DNA from: Halomarinibacterium sp034670265
GTDB lineage: Bacteria > Bacteroidota > Bacteroidia > Flavobacteriales > Flavobacteriaceae
Length of the DNA stretch: 64,000 bases
Direction of reading: 5' to 3'
Assembly: GCA_034670265.1 (NCBI GenBank)
Contig: JAXMNU010000002.1
Coordinates: 496,001 to 560,000, forward strand
The stretch's first letter is position 1; each line of letters starts with the position of its first letter. The notes under the pieces are model-generated. The model worked only from the letters and a program-made list of their open reading frames with translations. It was not told where the DNA came from and searched no databases. Both the position numbers and the translations under genes were made by a program. Below are positions 1 through 8,784 of the stretch, in pieces.

Positions 1-616
1 GGTTAAAATCAAGCATATACTCGCCTGGTTTTAACTCGTAACGATACTCTATATATGCACTTTCGGAAGTTTTTAACTTCATAGAAAGCACTTGATTCTC
101 GCCATTTTTAGATACCGTTGGCTCAAAAAATAATTCGCGGGTATTTAGCAATCTATTTTCTGCTGAAAACTGAAGGTTAAAATCATTATTCCCATCTTTT
201 ATAAGATACACAGGCTCACCTCGATACTGGGTTTGGTCTTTTAGTTTGGCTTCAACAATATACCCCCCTTTATTACTTACGGTAAGCTTTAGCACATCAT
301 TTTCAACAATGGTTGTTCCTTCTTTTGCTGAAGGCAAGGTTCCAGAGTATGCGAAAGAACCTAATCTGTTTTGCAATTCTGAAACAGCTAGTGAGTCTGA
401 TGTATTTACAGTATTTTCAGTAGTTGTTGTAGCTTCAAAAACTGGAGTGTTTTGAATATCTGAAGTAGCTGGTTCTTCAACCACCTGTTCGGTCTTTACT
501 TTTTCAGCTTCAATCTCTTCAGGGGTTGGTTGATTTTGATAAAGCATCCATAAAAGGATTCCACCAATCAATAAAAATCCAATTAATGTATTGAGGTCAA
601 ATTTTTTTTCTTCCAT
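1..616 (-). CDS. yidC: Membrane protein insertase YidC (5' part; gene runs off the window)
   Basis: The reverse strand reads from an ATG at 616 (MEEKKFDLNTLIGFLLIGG...) to the window edge without a stop, giving about 205 residues. Residues about 10-26 form one hydrophobic segment directly after a short charged N-terminus. An acidic/threonine-rich linker and then the start of a beta-rich periplasmic domain follow, the layout of the long Gram-negative form of YidC. YidC inserts and folds inner-membrane proteins, alone or with SecYEG. The conserved C-terminal five-helix insertase core lies outside the window, so the call rests on the N-terminal architecture. It follows pyrG in the same direction with a 118-bp gap, an arrangement I recall from other flavobacteria. 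Confidence 0.87.
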   Translation of the reverse strand, partial: MEEKKFDLNTLIGFLLIGGILLWMLYQNQPTPEEIEAEKVKTEQVVEEPATSDIQNTPVFEATTTTENTVNTSDSLAVSELQNRLGSFAYSGTLPSAKEGTTIVENDVLKLTVSNKGGYIVEAKLKDQTQYRGEPVYLIKDGNNDFNLQFSAENRLLNTRELFFEPTVSKNGENQVLSMKLKTSESAYIEYRYELKPGEYMLDFN

Positions 617-650
617 TTTAATAATATTAGGGATTTTAAGATCCCCTTAA

Positions 651-668
651 TCCTCCTTCAAAGGAGGA
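651..668. repeat. Short perfect hairpin between pyrG and yidC
   Basis: TCCTCCTT and AAGGAGGA are separated by two bases and flanked by AT-rich sequence. It could act as a weak terminator for pyrG or be one member of a dispersed hairpin family. There is no T-tract directly after the stem, so terminator function is uncertain. Confidence 0.4.
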
Positions 669-734
669 ATTACTTAATTTATTTATTTCAGTTTACAACA
701 ATCTCGCCTAAAAAAGGGTTCAGACAAATTGTCG

Positions 735-2348
735 CTATTTTTTTGAATGTTTATAAGCCGCTGCCACAAACCCAACAAACAATGGATGTGGACTCGCAAC
801 GGTACTTTTATATTCTGGGTGATATTGAACTCCTACAAACCAAGGGTGCGAAGGGATTTCAACAATTTCAACTAAACCGGTGTCTGGGTTAATTCCAGTT
901 GCAGCTAATCCTGCATTTTCTAGCGCATCGCGATATTCGTTATTGTATTCATAACGATGACGGTGACGCTCCATAATGGTATCCGATTTATAAATACCTT
1001 TTACTATGCTACCTTCTTTTAAATCACATTTCCAAGCACCTAAACGCATGGTTCCCCCCATATTTTTAATATGTTTTTGCTCCTCCATTAATGCAATGAC
1101 TGGATTAGCTGTTTTAGGATTCATTTCGGTGCTATTCGCATCTTTTAACCCTAAAATATTTCTAGAATATTCTATCACTGCCATTTGCATTCCTAGACAA
1201 ATACCTAAAAACGGTAAATCGTTTTCTCGGGCATAACGCACGGCTTCAATTTTACCTTCGATCCCGCGTTCTCCAAAACCAGGAGCTACAAGAATTCCGT
1301 CCAGTCCTTTTAATTCTTTTTGAATATTTTTTGCGTCGATAAATTCAGAATGAATAGACACCACTTCCACTTTTACTTCATTAGCCGCTCCTGCGTGAAT
1401 AAAAGATTCTAAAATAGATTTGTAACTGTCCTGAAGCTCCACATATTTTCCAATAAGCCCAACTTTTACTGAGCCTTTAGGGTTTTTATGTCGCTGTAAA
1501 AACTGATTCCATTGTGTTAAATCGGGCTCTTTGGTATCGTCCAAATCTAGCTTTTTTAGCGCTACTTTATCTAAGCCTTCTTCCAGCATCATATTGGGAA
1601 CATCGTAAATAGTGGAAGCATCAATAGACTCTATCACCGATTCTTTTTCGACATTACAAAACAAGGCTAATTTCGCTCGCAATTCATCGCTTAATTCGTG
1701 TTCGGTACGACAAACCAGAATGTCTGCTTGAATTCCACTTTCCATCAATGTTTTTACCGAATGTTGCGTGGGTTTTGTTTTTAATTCCCCTGCAGCCGAT
1801 AAATAAGGAATCAAGGTTAAGTGAATAAACAAGGTATTATGAAATCCTAATTCCCATTTTAATTGACGCACCGATTCGATATAAGGCAACGACTCAATAT
1901 CTCCTACCGTTCCGCCAATTTCGGTAATCACAATATCATATTCGCCATTGTTTCCAAGGATTTGAATACGCTCTTTTATTTCGTTTGTAATATGCGGAAT
2001 GACCTGTACGGTTTTTCCTAAAAATTCGCCACGTCGTTCTTTTTCAATCACACTTTGGTAAATTCGTCCTGTGGTAACATTATTGGACTGTGAAGTGGAA
2101 ACATTTAAAAAACGCTCATAATGTCCTAAATCAAGATCCGTTTCTGCGCCATCATCGGTGACATAACATTCGCCATGTTCATACGGATTTAATGTTCCGG
2201 GGTCTACATTAATGTAGGGATCTAACTTTTGAATGGTCACACGATACCCACGAGCTTGTAGCAATTTTGCTAATGACGCAGCGATAATACCTTTCCCTAA
2301 AGATGATGAAACCCCGCCCGTAACGAAGATGTACTTTGTAGTGTTCAT
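735..2348 (-). CDS. pyrG: CTP synthase
   Basis: A 537-aa protein of full family length. It converts UTP to CTP with ATP and glutamine, the last step of de novo pyrimidine nucleotide synthesis in the cytoplasm. The N-terminal amidoligase domain starts FVTGGVSSSLGKGIIAASLA (P-loop near residues 11-27). The C-terminal class I glutamine amidotransferase has the nucleophile in GICLGMQ (Cys384) and the catalytic His510/Glu512 in QYHPEYK, so all catalytic residues are present. The ATG at 2348 lies about 30 bp downstream of a good TATCTTTG box. The next gene downstream on the same strand is yidC. Confidence 0.98.
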   Translation of the reverse strand: MNTTKYIFVTGGVSSSLGKGIIAASLAKLLQARGYRVTIQKLDPYINVDPGTLNPYEHGECYVTDDGAETDLDLGHYERFLNVSTSQSNNVTTGRIYQSVIEKERRGEFLGKTVQVIPHITNEIKERIQILGNNGEYDIVITEIGGTVGDIESLPYIESVRQLKWELGFHNTLFIHLTLIPYLSAAGELKTKPTQHSVKTLMESGIQADILVCRTEHELSDELRAKLALFCNVEKESVIESIDASTIYDVPNMMLEEGLDKVALKKLDLDDTKEPDLTQWNQFLQRHKNPKGSVKVGLIGKYVELQDSYKSILESFIHAGAANEVKVEVVSIHSEFIDAKNIQKELKGLDGILVAPGFGERGIEGKIEAVRYARENDLPFLGICLGMQMAVIEYSRNILGLKDANSTEMNPKTANPVIALMEEQKHIKNMGGTMRLGAWKCDLKEGSIVKGIYKSDTIMERHRHRYEYNNEYRDALENAGLAATGINPDTGLVEIVEIPSHPWFVGVQYHPEYKSTVASPHPLFVGFVAAAYKHSKK

Positions 2349-2379
2349 GAAGTGTGCTTGTTGTTACCTATACGGGATG

Positions 2380-2387
2380 CAAAGATA
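2380..2387 (-). promoter_or_regulatory. Bacteroidota-type promoter -7 box of pyrG
   Basis: On the reverse strand TATCTTTG matches the TAnnTTTG element. A TTTA-type upstream element lies about 20 bases before it. It precedes the pyrG ATG by about 31 bases. Confidence 0.6.
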
Positions 2388-2460
2388 CAGTTTTTGTGTG
2401 GAGGTGACTAAAGAATTTTAGAAATATTGGAATAGATTATGTAGAAATTTGCAGAAAGCA

Positions 2461-2481
2461 CTTCGACAAGCTCAGTGTGAC
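2461..2481. repeat. Dispersed repeat containing TTCGACAAGCTCAGTG
   Basis: Intergenic copy of a short repeat that recurs at 12657-12676, 29953-29974 and, in related form, at 42835-42925. It lies between pyrG and the DUF3820-like gene. Confidence 0.7.
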
Positions 2482-2496
2482 AATAAAAAGATTTCT

Positions 2497-2715
2497 CTAT
2501 TTATTAATCAAAGGCTTCAACAACCCCTCCAATCCGTTGATTTTAATTTCGTGCATTTCCTTCATCATCCTACCTAATTTTCCCTCGGGAAAGCCTTTTT
2601 GGGCAAACCAAGCAAAATAGTATTCGGGTATTTTGAGTAGGAATTCACCTTTATATTTACCAAAAGGCATTTTGTAATTGGCAAGTTCTATAAGGTGGGT
2701 TTTATCTATTTCCAC
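2497..2715 (-). CDS. DUF3820 family small protein
   Basis: A 72-aa cytoplasmic protein. The core MPFGKYKGEFLLKIPEYYFAW, ending in a C-terminal helical part, is the signature of the DUF3820 family, whose biochemical role is not established. I chose the GTG at 2715 (VEIDKTHLIELANYK...) because upstream residues in this frame look like read-through of the neighbouring gene. The next upstream gene ends at 2706, so the two overlap by about 10 bases and are probably translated together. A very similar Gly-Lys-Tyr/His-Lys-Gly motif (FGFGKHKG) occurs at the C-terminus of the exonuclease at 35976-36749, consistent with the known appearance of this domain beside exonuclease domains. Confidence 0.75.
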   Translation of the reverse strand: MEIDKTHLIELANYKMPFGKYKGEFLLKIPEYYFAWFAQKGFPEGKLGRMMKEMHEIKINGLEGLLKPLINK

Positions 2716-3245
2716 GCTTCTAATAGCTCTAATTGTTGCGCTACATATTGACGCCATTTAAATTCGGCTTCATCTATATTTGAGTGATCACTCTCTTTAT
2801 CATATTGCGTTTGCATGGTCCGGCGTTCGTCTTCCAATCTGTTGTATATCTCCTCTGCTTTCTCTTTAAAATCCCTATCGTGCGTTACGCCTGAAAGCGC
2901 TTTCCGAAGTTTGCGCGCATGTAATTCACTTATATCGAAATGTGTTTGCTCGTGTTCCAAAATATATTGTGTTACACGTTCTGGGCGATACCAAGAAAGA
3001 TCCGGGTAAAAGTTACTCGTCACCGTGTATTTAACATCCGCAATGCCATTTTGCTCTCTATACGAAAATGAAAAAGAAACTCCCGAGTTGGTACTTGCCA
3101 CAAAGTTATCGGCACGGTTAGGCATGCCTCGAAAATCTTCCCATGTAAGGGGTCTATCGGCATCCCAAGCAATTTTTTCTTCTTCAAAGGTATTTGAAAA
3201 AATTCCGAAGAAAGGAAGTAAAAAAAGGATAAAAACTTTCATCAT
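2706..3245 (-). CDS. Secreted DUF922 zinc-protease-like protein
   Basis: A 179-aa protein with an N-terminal signal peptide (residues 1-18, hydrophobic FILFLLPFFGIFS). LTWEDFRG (33-40) is typical of DUF922. The HEQTH motif (98-102) followed by Glu107/His109 looks like a zinc-protease site of the HExxH type. The C-terminal third is a charged helix that could be a coiled coil. It probably acts in the periplasm or at the cell surface; substrate and activity are unknown. It overlaps the downstream DUF3820 gene by about 10 bases, suggesting a two-gene transcript. Confidence 0.75.
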   Translation of the reverse strand: MMKVFILFLLPFFGIFSNTFEEEKIAWDADRPLTWEDFRGMPNRADNFVASTNSGVSFSFSYREQNGIADVKYTVTSNFYPDLSWYRPERVTQYILEHEQTHFDISELHARKLRKALSGVTHDRDFKEKAEEIYNRLEDERRTMQTQYDKESDHSNIDEAEFKWRQYVAQQLELLEAWK

Positions 3246-3279
3246 TTGAATAACGATGGAATTTTAAAAATATTGAATT

Positions 3280-3687
3280 TTATTCTCCCCAGTTAAACTG
3301 AACAACCTTTTCAATATCAGGATGTAAGCTATAATCCACTGGGCAGGTCTTTGCCGTGTGTTCTAAAATTTTCCGATTTTTTTCTGAAACACCTTTGGGT
3401 AATTCCATGGTAATTTCAATTTTAGAAATTCTTCGCGGATTGGAAGCCATCGTTTTGGTCACTAAAGCGGTTGAGCCGTCTAAAACAACGCCTAAACCTT
3501 CGGCTTTTATACCCATCGTGGTGAGCATACAATTTGCTAATCCGGTTGCCACAGTATCAGTTGGAGAAAAAGCTTCCCCTTTCCCTTGATTATCGGTAGG
3601 AGCATCTGTAATATAGGTATTTCCCGACTTTAAGTGTTCGTTGGAAGTTCTAAGATTTCCTAAGTAAGTGACTTTTGAGGTGCTCAT
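3280..3687 (-). CDS. OsmC/Ohr family protein
   Basis: A 135-aa protein of normal OsmC length. The two conserved redox cysteines are Cys53 in GLANCMLTTM and Cys115 in AKTCPVDYS. Family members reduce organic or fatty-acid hydroperoxides using thiols; whether this is an OsmC or an Ohr type cannot be settled here. The ATG shares one base with the TAA stop of the LysM lipoprotein upstream (TAATG), so the two genes are translationally coupled. Confidence 0.9.
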   Translation of the reverse strand: MSTSKVTYLGNLRTSNEHLKSGNTYITDAPTDNQGKGEAFSPTDTVATGLANCMLTTMGIKAEGLGVVLDGSTALVTKTMASNPRRISKIEITMELPKGVSEKNRKILEHTAKTCPVDYSLHPDIEKVVQFNWGE

Positions 3688-5609
3688 TATTTTACAACTT
3701 CAAATTGAAGGTTTTCGCTGTATTTCAGAATATAAAAAGCCTGATTGGTATATCCAGAAAAGAGCTTTTTATCGTACCGAAATTTATTTTCCACATATTC
3801 AGTTTCAGACTCACTATCAATTGCATCATAAACAGAATCTGCAGAAGCTAAACGTAGTAACACATCGTAGGTTAAATCGAATCCTCGCACCGCAAATCGA
3901 TTAGGTAACACACCATATTTGTTTTCGTAACTCACTATAAAAGCATCCTTTTCATCAAAATTATAGCTTTTACTAACAGATGGGAACGTAAAACTAAGAT
4001 TTGCTAAATGCATATTTGAAACATCATCATACTCGAAGTTGTCATTTTTATTGGTGGTAAATAACCTTACATTTCCATTGGTATTCATTCCATTTAAAAT
4101 CCCAATTACATTGCTTATCAAGACGGGATTATTAGATTCTAAAATCACCCAATTATCTATAACTTTATCAAGTTTTCCTTGAATATCTGTCACATACAAA
4201 AACCCCTTTTCTCTTGGTGAAAGTGTAGTTGCATTAGGAATTGCGTCTAAAATGCGTTGCTTGGTCTTACTGTCGCTGTCCGCAATAAGAATTACTTTTT
4301 TCCCTTCGTGATTTTCTTTTAAATACTGAATCATTTGCTGTGTTAGCAATTCTTCATCGGGAAGCGTTTGGAATAAATTAGAAGTGAGTTTTATACTCCG
4401 ATTACTTAAAGGCGAAAAAACAGGCACATTATCTCCTTTTAATTCCTGTGCGACAAACTCTACGCTTTTACTCAAAAGTGGTCCAATAACGGCGTCAACT
4501 TCTGAAAAATCATTCTGCGAAAGAATATTGCCAAGTGCATTTTTACTTCCTTCAGAATCATATACTTTTAAATCAACAGAAATCCCTTTGTCTTTTGCAA
4601 AATCAGCCGCCATTAAAACACCGCTGTAAAAATCGAGTGCAATGCGAAGCGTTCTATTTTTTTTCAGGATATCCTTTTGAGAATCTATAGAATCATTGGC
4701 TATTTCTGGCAATTGAAACGGAAGAAATACTACCAAACGCTTTGTATCCTTATTTATAATAATAGTATTTGTAAGATCAATTTTATTAGCATTAATGGCA
4801 ATCGACTCTGAAACTTCTCGTGGAATTTTTAAAATCATCCCGTCTTTTAAACCATCCTTTGCATACGGATTTAACGAAACAATTTCTTCTTCTGAAAGTC
4901 CTAATTTCACTTTTAAGCGGTAAAATCCTTCTTTGGGTTGCACTTCGTAAAAATCGAATTTTGATTCTTCAATAGTAGCAGATTCAATTACTGAAGTGTT
5001 AGGCACATTCAGTTTTGTTCCAATGGGTAAACCTTCTTTTAGTTCAGGGTTTAATTTTTTCAACTCGGCAACGGAAACACCGTATTTACGAGCAATACCG
5101 TAAAAGGTTTCTTTTGGTTGTACTTCGTGAATTTGAGTAACTACGGTGGTGGTATTAGTTGTTTCTGAAGTAGTTTCGGTGGTGGTTTCAGCAATCACGA
5201 CAGTTTCAAACTTCGGAATTTGAAGTTTATTCCCCTTTTTTAAGCCTTCGGAATATAGGAATTTATTATACTTTTTTATTTCATCTATGGTAACACCATA
5301 CTTTTGAGATATACTGAAAAGTGTTTCCTTTCTTTTTACTTTATGTGTTTTAAATTCTGAAACTATTTTTTCACTCCCTCCATTTGAAGCTGGAAGAATT
5401 AAAATGCTGCTTGAGGAAATTCCGTTTTTGGCATCAGGATTTAACCGATAAATAGCTTCTTCGCTTATTCCGTATTTTTTTGAAATACTGTAAACAGTTT
5501 CTCCTTTTTCAACTTTATGTGTTTTATAGGTCTCTTGCGAAGGAATCTCTGCATACGAAATGCAAGAATTCAGAAGAAAAAGAGAAAAAATAATGATTAG
5601 ATATTTCAC
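3687..5609 (-). CDS. LysM-repeat lipoprotein with periplasmic-binding-protein domain
   Basis: The GTG start at 5609 gives a 640-aa protein with a short lipoprotein signal ending in FLLNSC. An upstream in-frame start at 5690 adds 27 residues that look non-coding. Four LysM peptidoglycan-binding repeats follow (mature N-terminal half: ETVYSISKKYGIS, ETLFSISQKYGVT, ETFYGIARKYGVS, EGFYRLKVKLGLS), joined by Thr-rich linkers. The C-terminal half resembles a type I periplasmic-binding / LivJ-like fold (DFYSGVLMAADFAKDKGI; VDAVIGPLLS). The likely role is an outer-membrane-anchored peptidoglycan-binding sensor or scaffold. It starts about 95 bp after guaA and is coupled to OsmC downstream. Confidence 0.85.
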   Translation of the reverse strand: MKYLIIIFSLFLLNSCISYAEIPSQETYKTHKVEKGETVYSISKKYGISEEAIYRLNPDAKNGISSSSILILPASNGGSEKIVSEFKTHKVKRKETLFSISQKYGVTIDEIKKYNKFLYSEGLKKGNKLQIPKFETVVIAETTTETTSETTNTTTVVTQIHEVQPKETFYGIARKYGVSVAELKKLNPELKEGLPIGTKLNVPNTSVIESATIEESKFDFYEVQPKEGFYRLKVKLGLSEEEIVSLNPYAKDGLKDGMILKIPREVSESIAINANKIDLTNTIIINKDTKRLVVFLPFQLPEIANDSIDSQKDILKKNRTLRIALDFYSGVLMAADFAKDKGISVDLKVYDSEGSKNALGNILSQNDFSEVDAVIGPLLSKSVEFVAQELKGDNVPVFSPLSNRSIKLTSNLFQTLPDEELLTQQMIQYLKENHEGKKVILIADSDSKTKQRILDAIPNATTLSPREKGFLYVTDIQGKLDKVIDNWVILESNNPVLISNVIGILNGMNTNGNVRLFTTNKNDNFEYDDVSNMHLANLSFTFPSVSKSYNFDEKDAFIVSYENKYGVLPNRFAVRGFDLTYDVLLRLASADSVYDAIDSESETEYVENKFRYDKKLFSGYTNQAFYILKYSENLQFEVVK

Positions 5610-5703
5610 TTGATTGTATTGTGTTTGTTTGTTGATATGTTTATGAGTTGCTTCTCCATTATTATAAACCAATCTACCTTTTACCCACAACCTATCACCT
5701 TTG

Positions 5704-7233
5704 TTATTCCCACTCGATTGTGGCTGGTGGTTTAGAGCTTATGTCGTAAACTACTCTATTAACGCCTTTTACTCGGTTTATTATATAGTTGGAGGTTTCT
5801 TGCAAAAACTCGTAGGGTAAATTTACCCAATCTGCCGTCATTCCATCGGTACTTTCCACAGCGCGTAATGCTACCACTTTCTCATAGGTTCGCTCGTCAC
5901 CCATCACTCCCACGCTTTGTATAGGTAACAAAATTGCTCCTGCTTGCCAAACCTTATCGTATAAATTCCATTTTTTTAATCCGTTGATAAAAATAGCATC
6001 TACTTCTTGTAAGATACGTACTTTTTCTTCGGTGATGTCTCCCAAAATTCGGATTGCCAATCCTGGCCCTGGAAAGGGATGTCTTCCTAATAATTCTGGA
6101 TCGATTCCCAGCTCTGCTCCTACACGACGCACTTCATCTTTAAATAGCATTCGTAAGGGTTCCACAATTTTTAATTTCATAAAATCGGGCAATCCACCCA
6201 CATTGTGATGTGATTTAATGGTTACCGAAGGTCCATTCACCGACACGCTTTCAATAACATCGGGATAGATAGTTCCTTGTGCCAACCAATCGACATCCTC
6301 AACCAAATGGGCTTCATCATCAAATACTTCGATAAAAGCATTCCCAATGGCTTTTCTTTTGGCTTCTGGATCACTTTCTCCTTTTAAGGCTTTCAAGAAA
6401 CGTGCCGAAGCATCCACTCCTTTTACATTAAGCCCCATATGTTCGTATTGATCTAAGACACTTTGGAATTCATTCTTCCGAAGCAATCCGTTATTTACAA
6501 ATATGCAATACAAGTTTTTACCAATGGCTTTGTGTAACAGCACTGCTGCTACGGTTGAATCTACACCTCCACTTAATCCCAAAACCACTTTATCGTTGCC
6601 AATTTTATTTTTTAATTCTTGAACTGTTGTGTCCACAAAAGCTGCGGGTGTCCATTCAGGAACGATTCCAGCTATTTCTATTAAAAAATTATGAAGTAAT
6701 TGCTTTCCGTGGGTGGTGTGATATACCTCTGGATGAAATTGAATCGCATAGGTTTCTTCGCCTTCCAATCGGTAGGCTGCATTGGCAACGTCGTTGGTAC
6801 TTGCCAATTTTATTGCCTTTCTGGGTAAGGTGGAAATGGTATCGGCGTGACTCATCCACACCTGTGTTCCTTCGGGGATGTCTATAAATAAATTATCCGA
6901 TTCAAGAATGGTGGTAAGATTCGCTCTTCCGTACTCTCGGGTATTGGAAGGCGACACTTCACCCCCATTAAAGTGAGCGAGGTACTGCGCGCCGTAACAA
7001 ACCCCTAACAAGGGTTTGTGACCTTTTATTTTTGAAAGGTCGGGATGCGGAGCATCCTCGGCGCGCACCGAGAATGGGCTTCCCGATAAAATCACGGCTT
7101 TAAACGTTGATAAATCTTCGGGTACTTTATGATAGGGATGAATTTCGCAGTAAATATTGAGTTCTCTTACTCGTCTGGCAATTAGCTGAGTATATTGCGA
7201 ACCAAAATCTAAAATGAGGACGTTGTTTTGCAT
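5704..7233 (-). CDS. guaA: GMP synthase (glutamine-hydrolysing)
   Basis: A 509-aa protein from ATG 7233. A TTG two codons earlier is less likely, because homologues start with the MQNNVLILDFGSQY-type sequence. It converts XMP to GMP with ATP and glutamine. The N-terminal class I amidotransferase has the nucleophile in LGVCYGAQY and the HPE triad in QFHPEVYH. The ATP pyrophosphatase domain has the PP-loop VLGLSGGVDST, and the C-terminal dimerisation domain contains GRHPFPGPGLAIRI. All expected catalytic motifs are visible. A TATTTTTG promoter-like box sits only three bases upstream of the ATG. Confidence 0.98.
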   Translation of the reverse strand: MQNNVLILDFGSQYTQLIARRVRELNIYCEIHPYHKVPEDLSTFKAVILSGSPFSVRAEDAPHPDLSKIKGHKPLLGVCYGAQYLAHFNGGEVSPSNTREYGRANLTTILESDNLFIDIPEGTQVWMSHADTISTLPRKAIKLASTNDVANAAYRLEGEETYAIQFHPEVYHTTHGKQLLHNFLIEIAGIVPEWTPAAFVDTTVQELKNKIGNDKVVLGLSGGVDSTVAAVLLHKAIGKNLYCIFVNNGLLRKNEFQSVLDQYEHMGLNVKGVDASARFLKALKGESDPEAKRKAIGNAFIEVFDDEAHLVEDVDWLAQGTIYPDVIESVSVNGPSVTIKSHHNVGGLPDFMKLKIVEPLRMLFKDEVRRVGAELGIDPELLGRHPFPGPGLAIRILGDITEEKVRILQEVDAIFINGLKKWNLYDKVWQAGAILLPIQSVGVMGDERTYEKVVALRAVESTDGMTADWVNLPYEFLQETSNYIINRVKGVNRVVYDISSKPPATIEWE

Positions 7234-7561
7234 AGGCAAAAATAGGGTGTTTTTTGTTTTTGGCTAAATTATTTTGGATTAGTTTTTATTAGATTTTTGA
7301 TAATGGAAATCATTATTAATTTTTAAATAATAATCATTTATTTAATCAATTGGTAAACGCCACAAATCTTATTAAGATTGGGTAAACTTTTCGAAAATCA
7401 TGTCAACCTAAAACTACAAATAATCTATTTTTTAAATAGCAATTATTTGTATTACTTTAATTTTCTAAATTTATGAAAGAATAAGGTCTATTAATTTAAA
7501 AAAATAGCATTATTAACTTTTCTTATTTTTCATATGAGTACTTCGCAAAATTTTAGAACTA
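7234..7561. other. AT-rich divergent intergenic region (guaA / leucine-rich protein)
   Basis: A gap of about 330 bp between divergent genes, so it must hold both promoters. The TATTTTTG box at 7237-7244 (reverse strand) suits guaA. A 15-bp near-perfect palindrome AATCTTATTAAGATT (7365-7379) is flanked by two copies of GGTAAAC (7352 and 7381), a possible regulator site. I see no RNA gene or small ORF here. Confidence 0.4.
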
Positions 7562-8755
7562 ATGAAAAATTACATTTATATTTTTACAATATTGATAAAA
7601 ACCTTTTGTTTTTCTCAGTATACTGCTGTGCCAGACCCCAATTTTGAAGCCTTTTTAGAGGCTAATGGCATGGGAGATGGAATCCCTAATAATGGACAGG
7701 TACTTACTGCCAATATTAATTCTGTTTCTATATTAGATTTACCATTCTCAGCTGGAATATCAGACTTAACGGGGATACAAGATTTTATTGCTTTAGAATT
7801 TTTTGATTTTAGCTATAACCAAGTAGCAAGTGTAGATATGTCACAAAATTTAAATTTAAAAATCTTTGGCTGTGCATTTAATCAATTATCAACCCTAGAC
7901 CTTTCTAATAATACGCAATTAGAATGGGTTGCATGCATGTCAAACCCAGGGCTATCAAGTATCTCGCTTAATAGTAAATTTCTTCATACCTTAGAAGCAT
8001 TTGAGTGCTCGTTAAATACTTTAGACCTTTCTCAATGCCCAAACATTACATACCTAGATTGTAATATCAATAGTTTAACTTCTCTTAATATTTCACAATG
8101 TAATAATTTAGTAGATGTAAGGTTAACAAACAATTTTTTAACTTCCTTAGATGTATCAGAATGTGCTTCATTAGAATTCTTAAATCTAAGTTCTAATTTA
8201 ATTACAGAAATTGATCTTACAGGAAACCTAGTTTTAAAAAACTTAAGCGTTTATACTAATAATCTAACGTATTTAGATGTATCTCAAAATGCTAATTTAA
8301 CAGCTTTAGGTTGTAGTTCAAACCCAAATTTAGAGTATATAGATGTGCGAAATAACAATAATGAAAACATAATTTTTTTTAGTGCTGAAGATAATTCAAA
8401 TTTAGATTGTGTTTTTGTAGACGATGCAAATGCTTCGTATTTAGAAGACTGGAATATAGGTAATAATACAAATTTTGTTGAGAATGAAGAAGAATGCAAG
8501 GCTCTTGAAATTATTACATTTGAAGAAAAAAATAAAGTAAAAATTTATCCCAATCCTGTTAGCGAGTATGTACGTGTTATTTTAAATTCTACTGCCAATT
8601 ATTTTCTGTTTACAATGGACGGTTCTCAATTAAAATCAGGAGTGTTAAAAAGCGGAGAGAATAAAATTTCTCTAAGAGAATTACCTAGTGGACTCTATTT
8701 TTTAAGAATACATTCTTTTAACAATACGACAACTTCGAAAATAATTAAAGAGTAA
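7562..8755 (+). CDS. Secreted leucine-rich-repeat protein with T9SS sorting domain
   Basis: A 397-aa protein. The signal peptide covers residues 1-18 (IFTILIKTFCFSQ). Residues about 50-290 form a solenoid of degenerate 20-22-residue leucine-rich repeats, with recurring LDLSNNTQL, LDVSQNANL and LNISQCNNL units. The C-terminal about 75 residues are a T9SS type A sorting domain (KIYPNPVSEYV ... LPSGLYFLRI ... SKIIKE). The protein is therefore predicted to be exported by the type IX system to the cell surface or medium, where such repeats usually bind proteins or glycans. It is monocistronic, and its ligand is unknown. Confidence 0.88.
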   Translation: MKNYIYIFTILIKTFCFSQYTAVPDPNFEAFLEANGMGDGIPNNGQVLTANINSVSILDLPFSAGISDLTGIQDFIALEFFDFSYNQVASVDMSQNLNLKIFGCAFNQLSTLDLSNNTQLEWVACMSNPGLSSISLNSKFLHTLEAFECSLNTLDLSQCPNITYLDCNINSLTSLNISQCNNLVDVRLTNNFLTSLDVSECASLEFLNLSSNLITEIDLTGNLVLKNLSVYTNNLTYLDVSQNANLTALGCSSNPNLEYIDVRNNNNENIIFFSAEDNSNLDCVFVDDANASYLEDWNIGNNTNFVENEEECKALEIITFEEKNKVKIYPNPVSEYVRVILNSTANYFLFTMDGSQLKSGVLKSGENKISLRELPSGLYFLRIHSFNNTTTSKIIKE

Positions 8756-8784
8756 TAACTTAACTTAGTTTTTTGGTTAATATT

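Noticed and set aside
5610..5690. N-terminal extension of the LysM lipoprotein to 5690
   Set aside because: The extra 27 residues have no signal-like features and precede a good lipoprotein signal starting at the GTG 5609.
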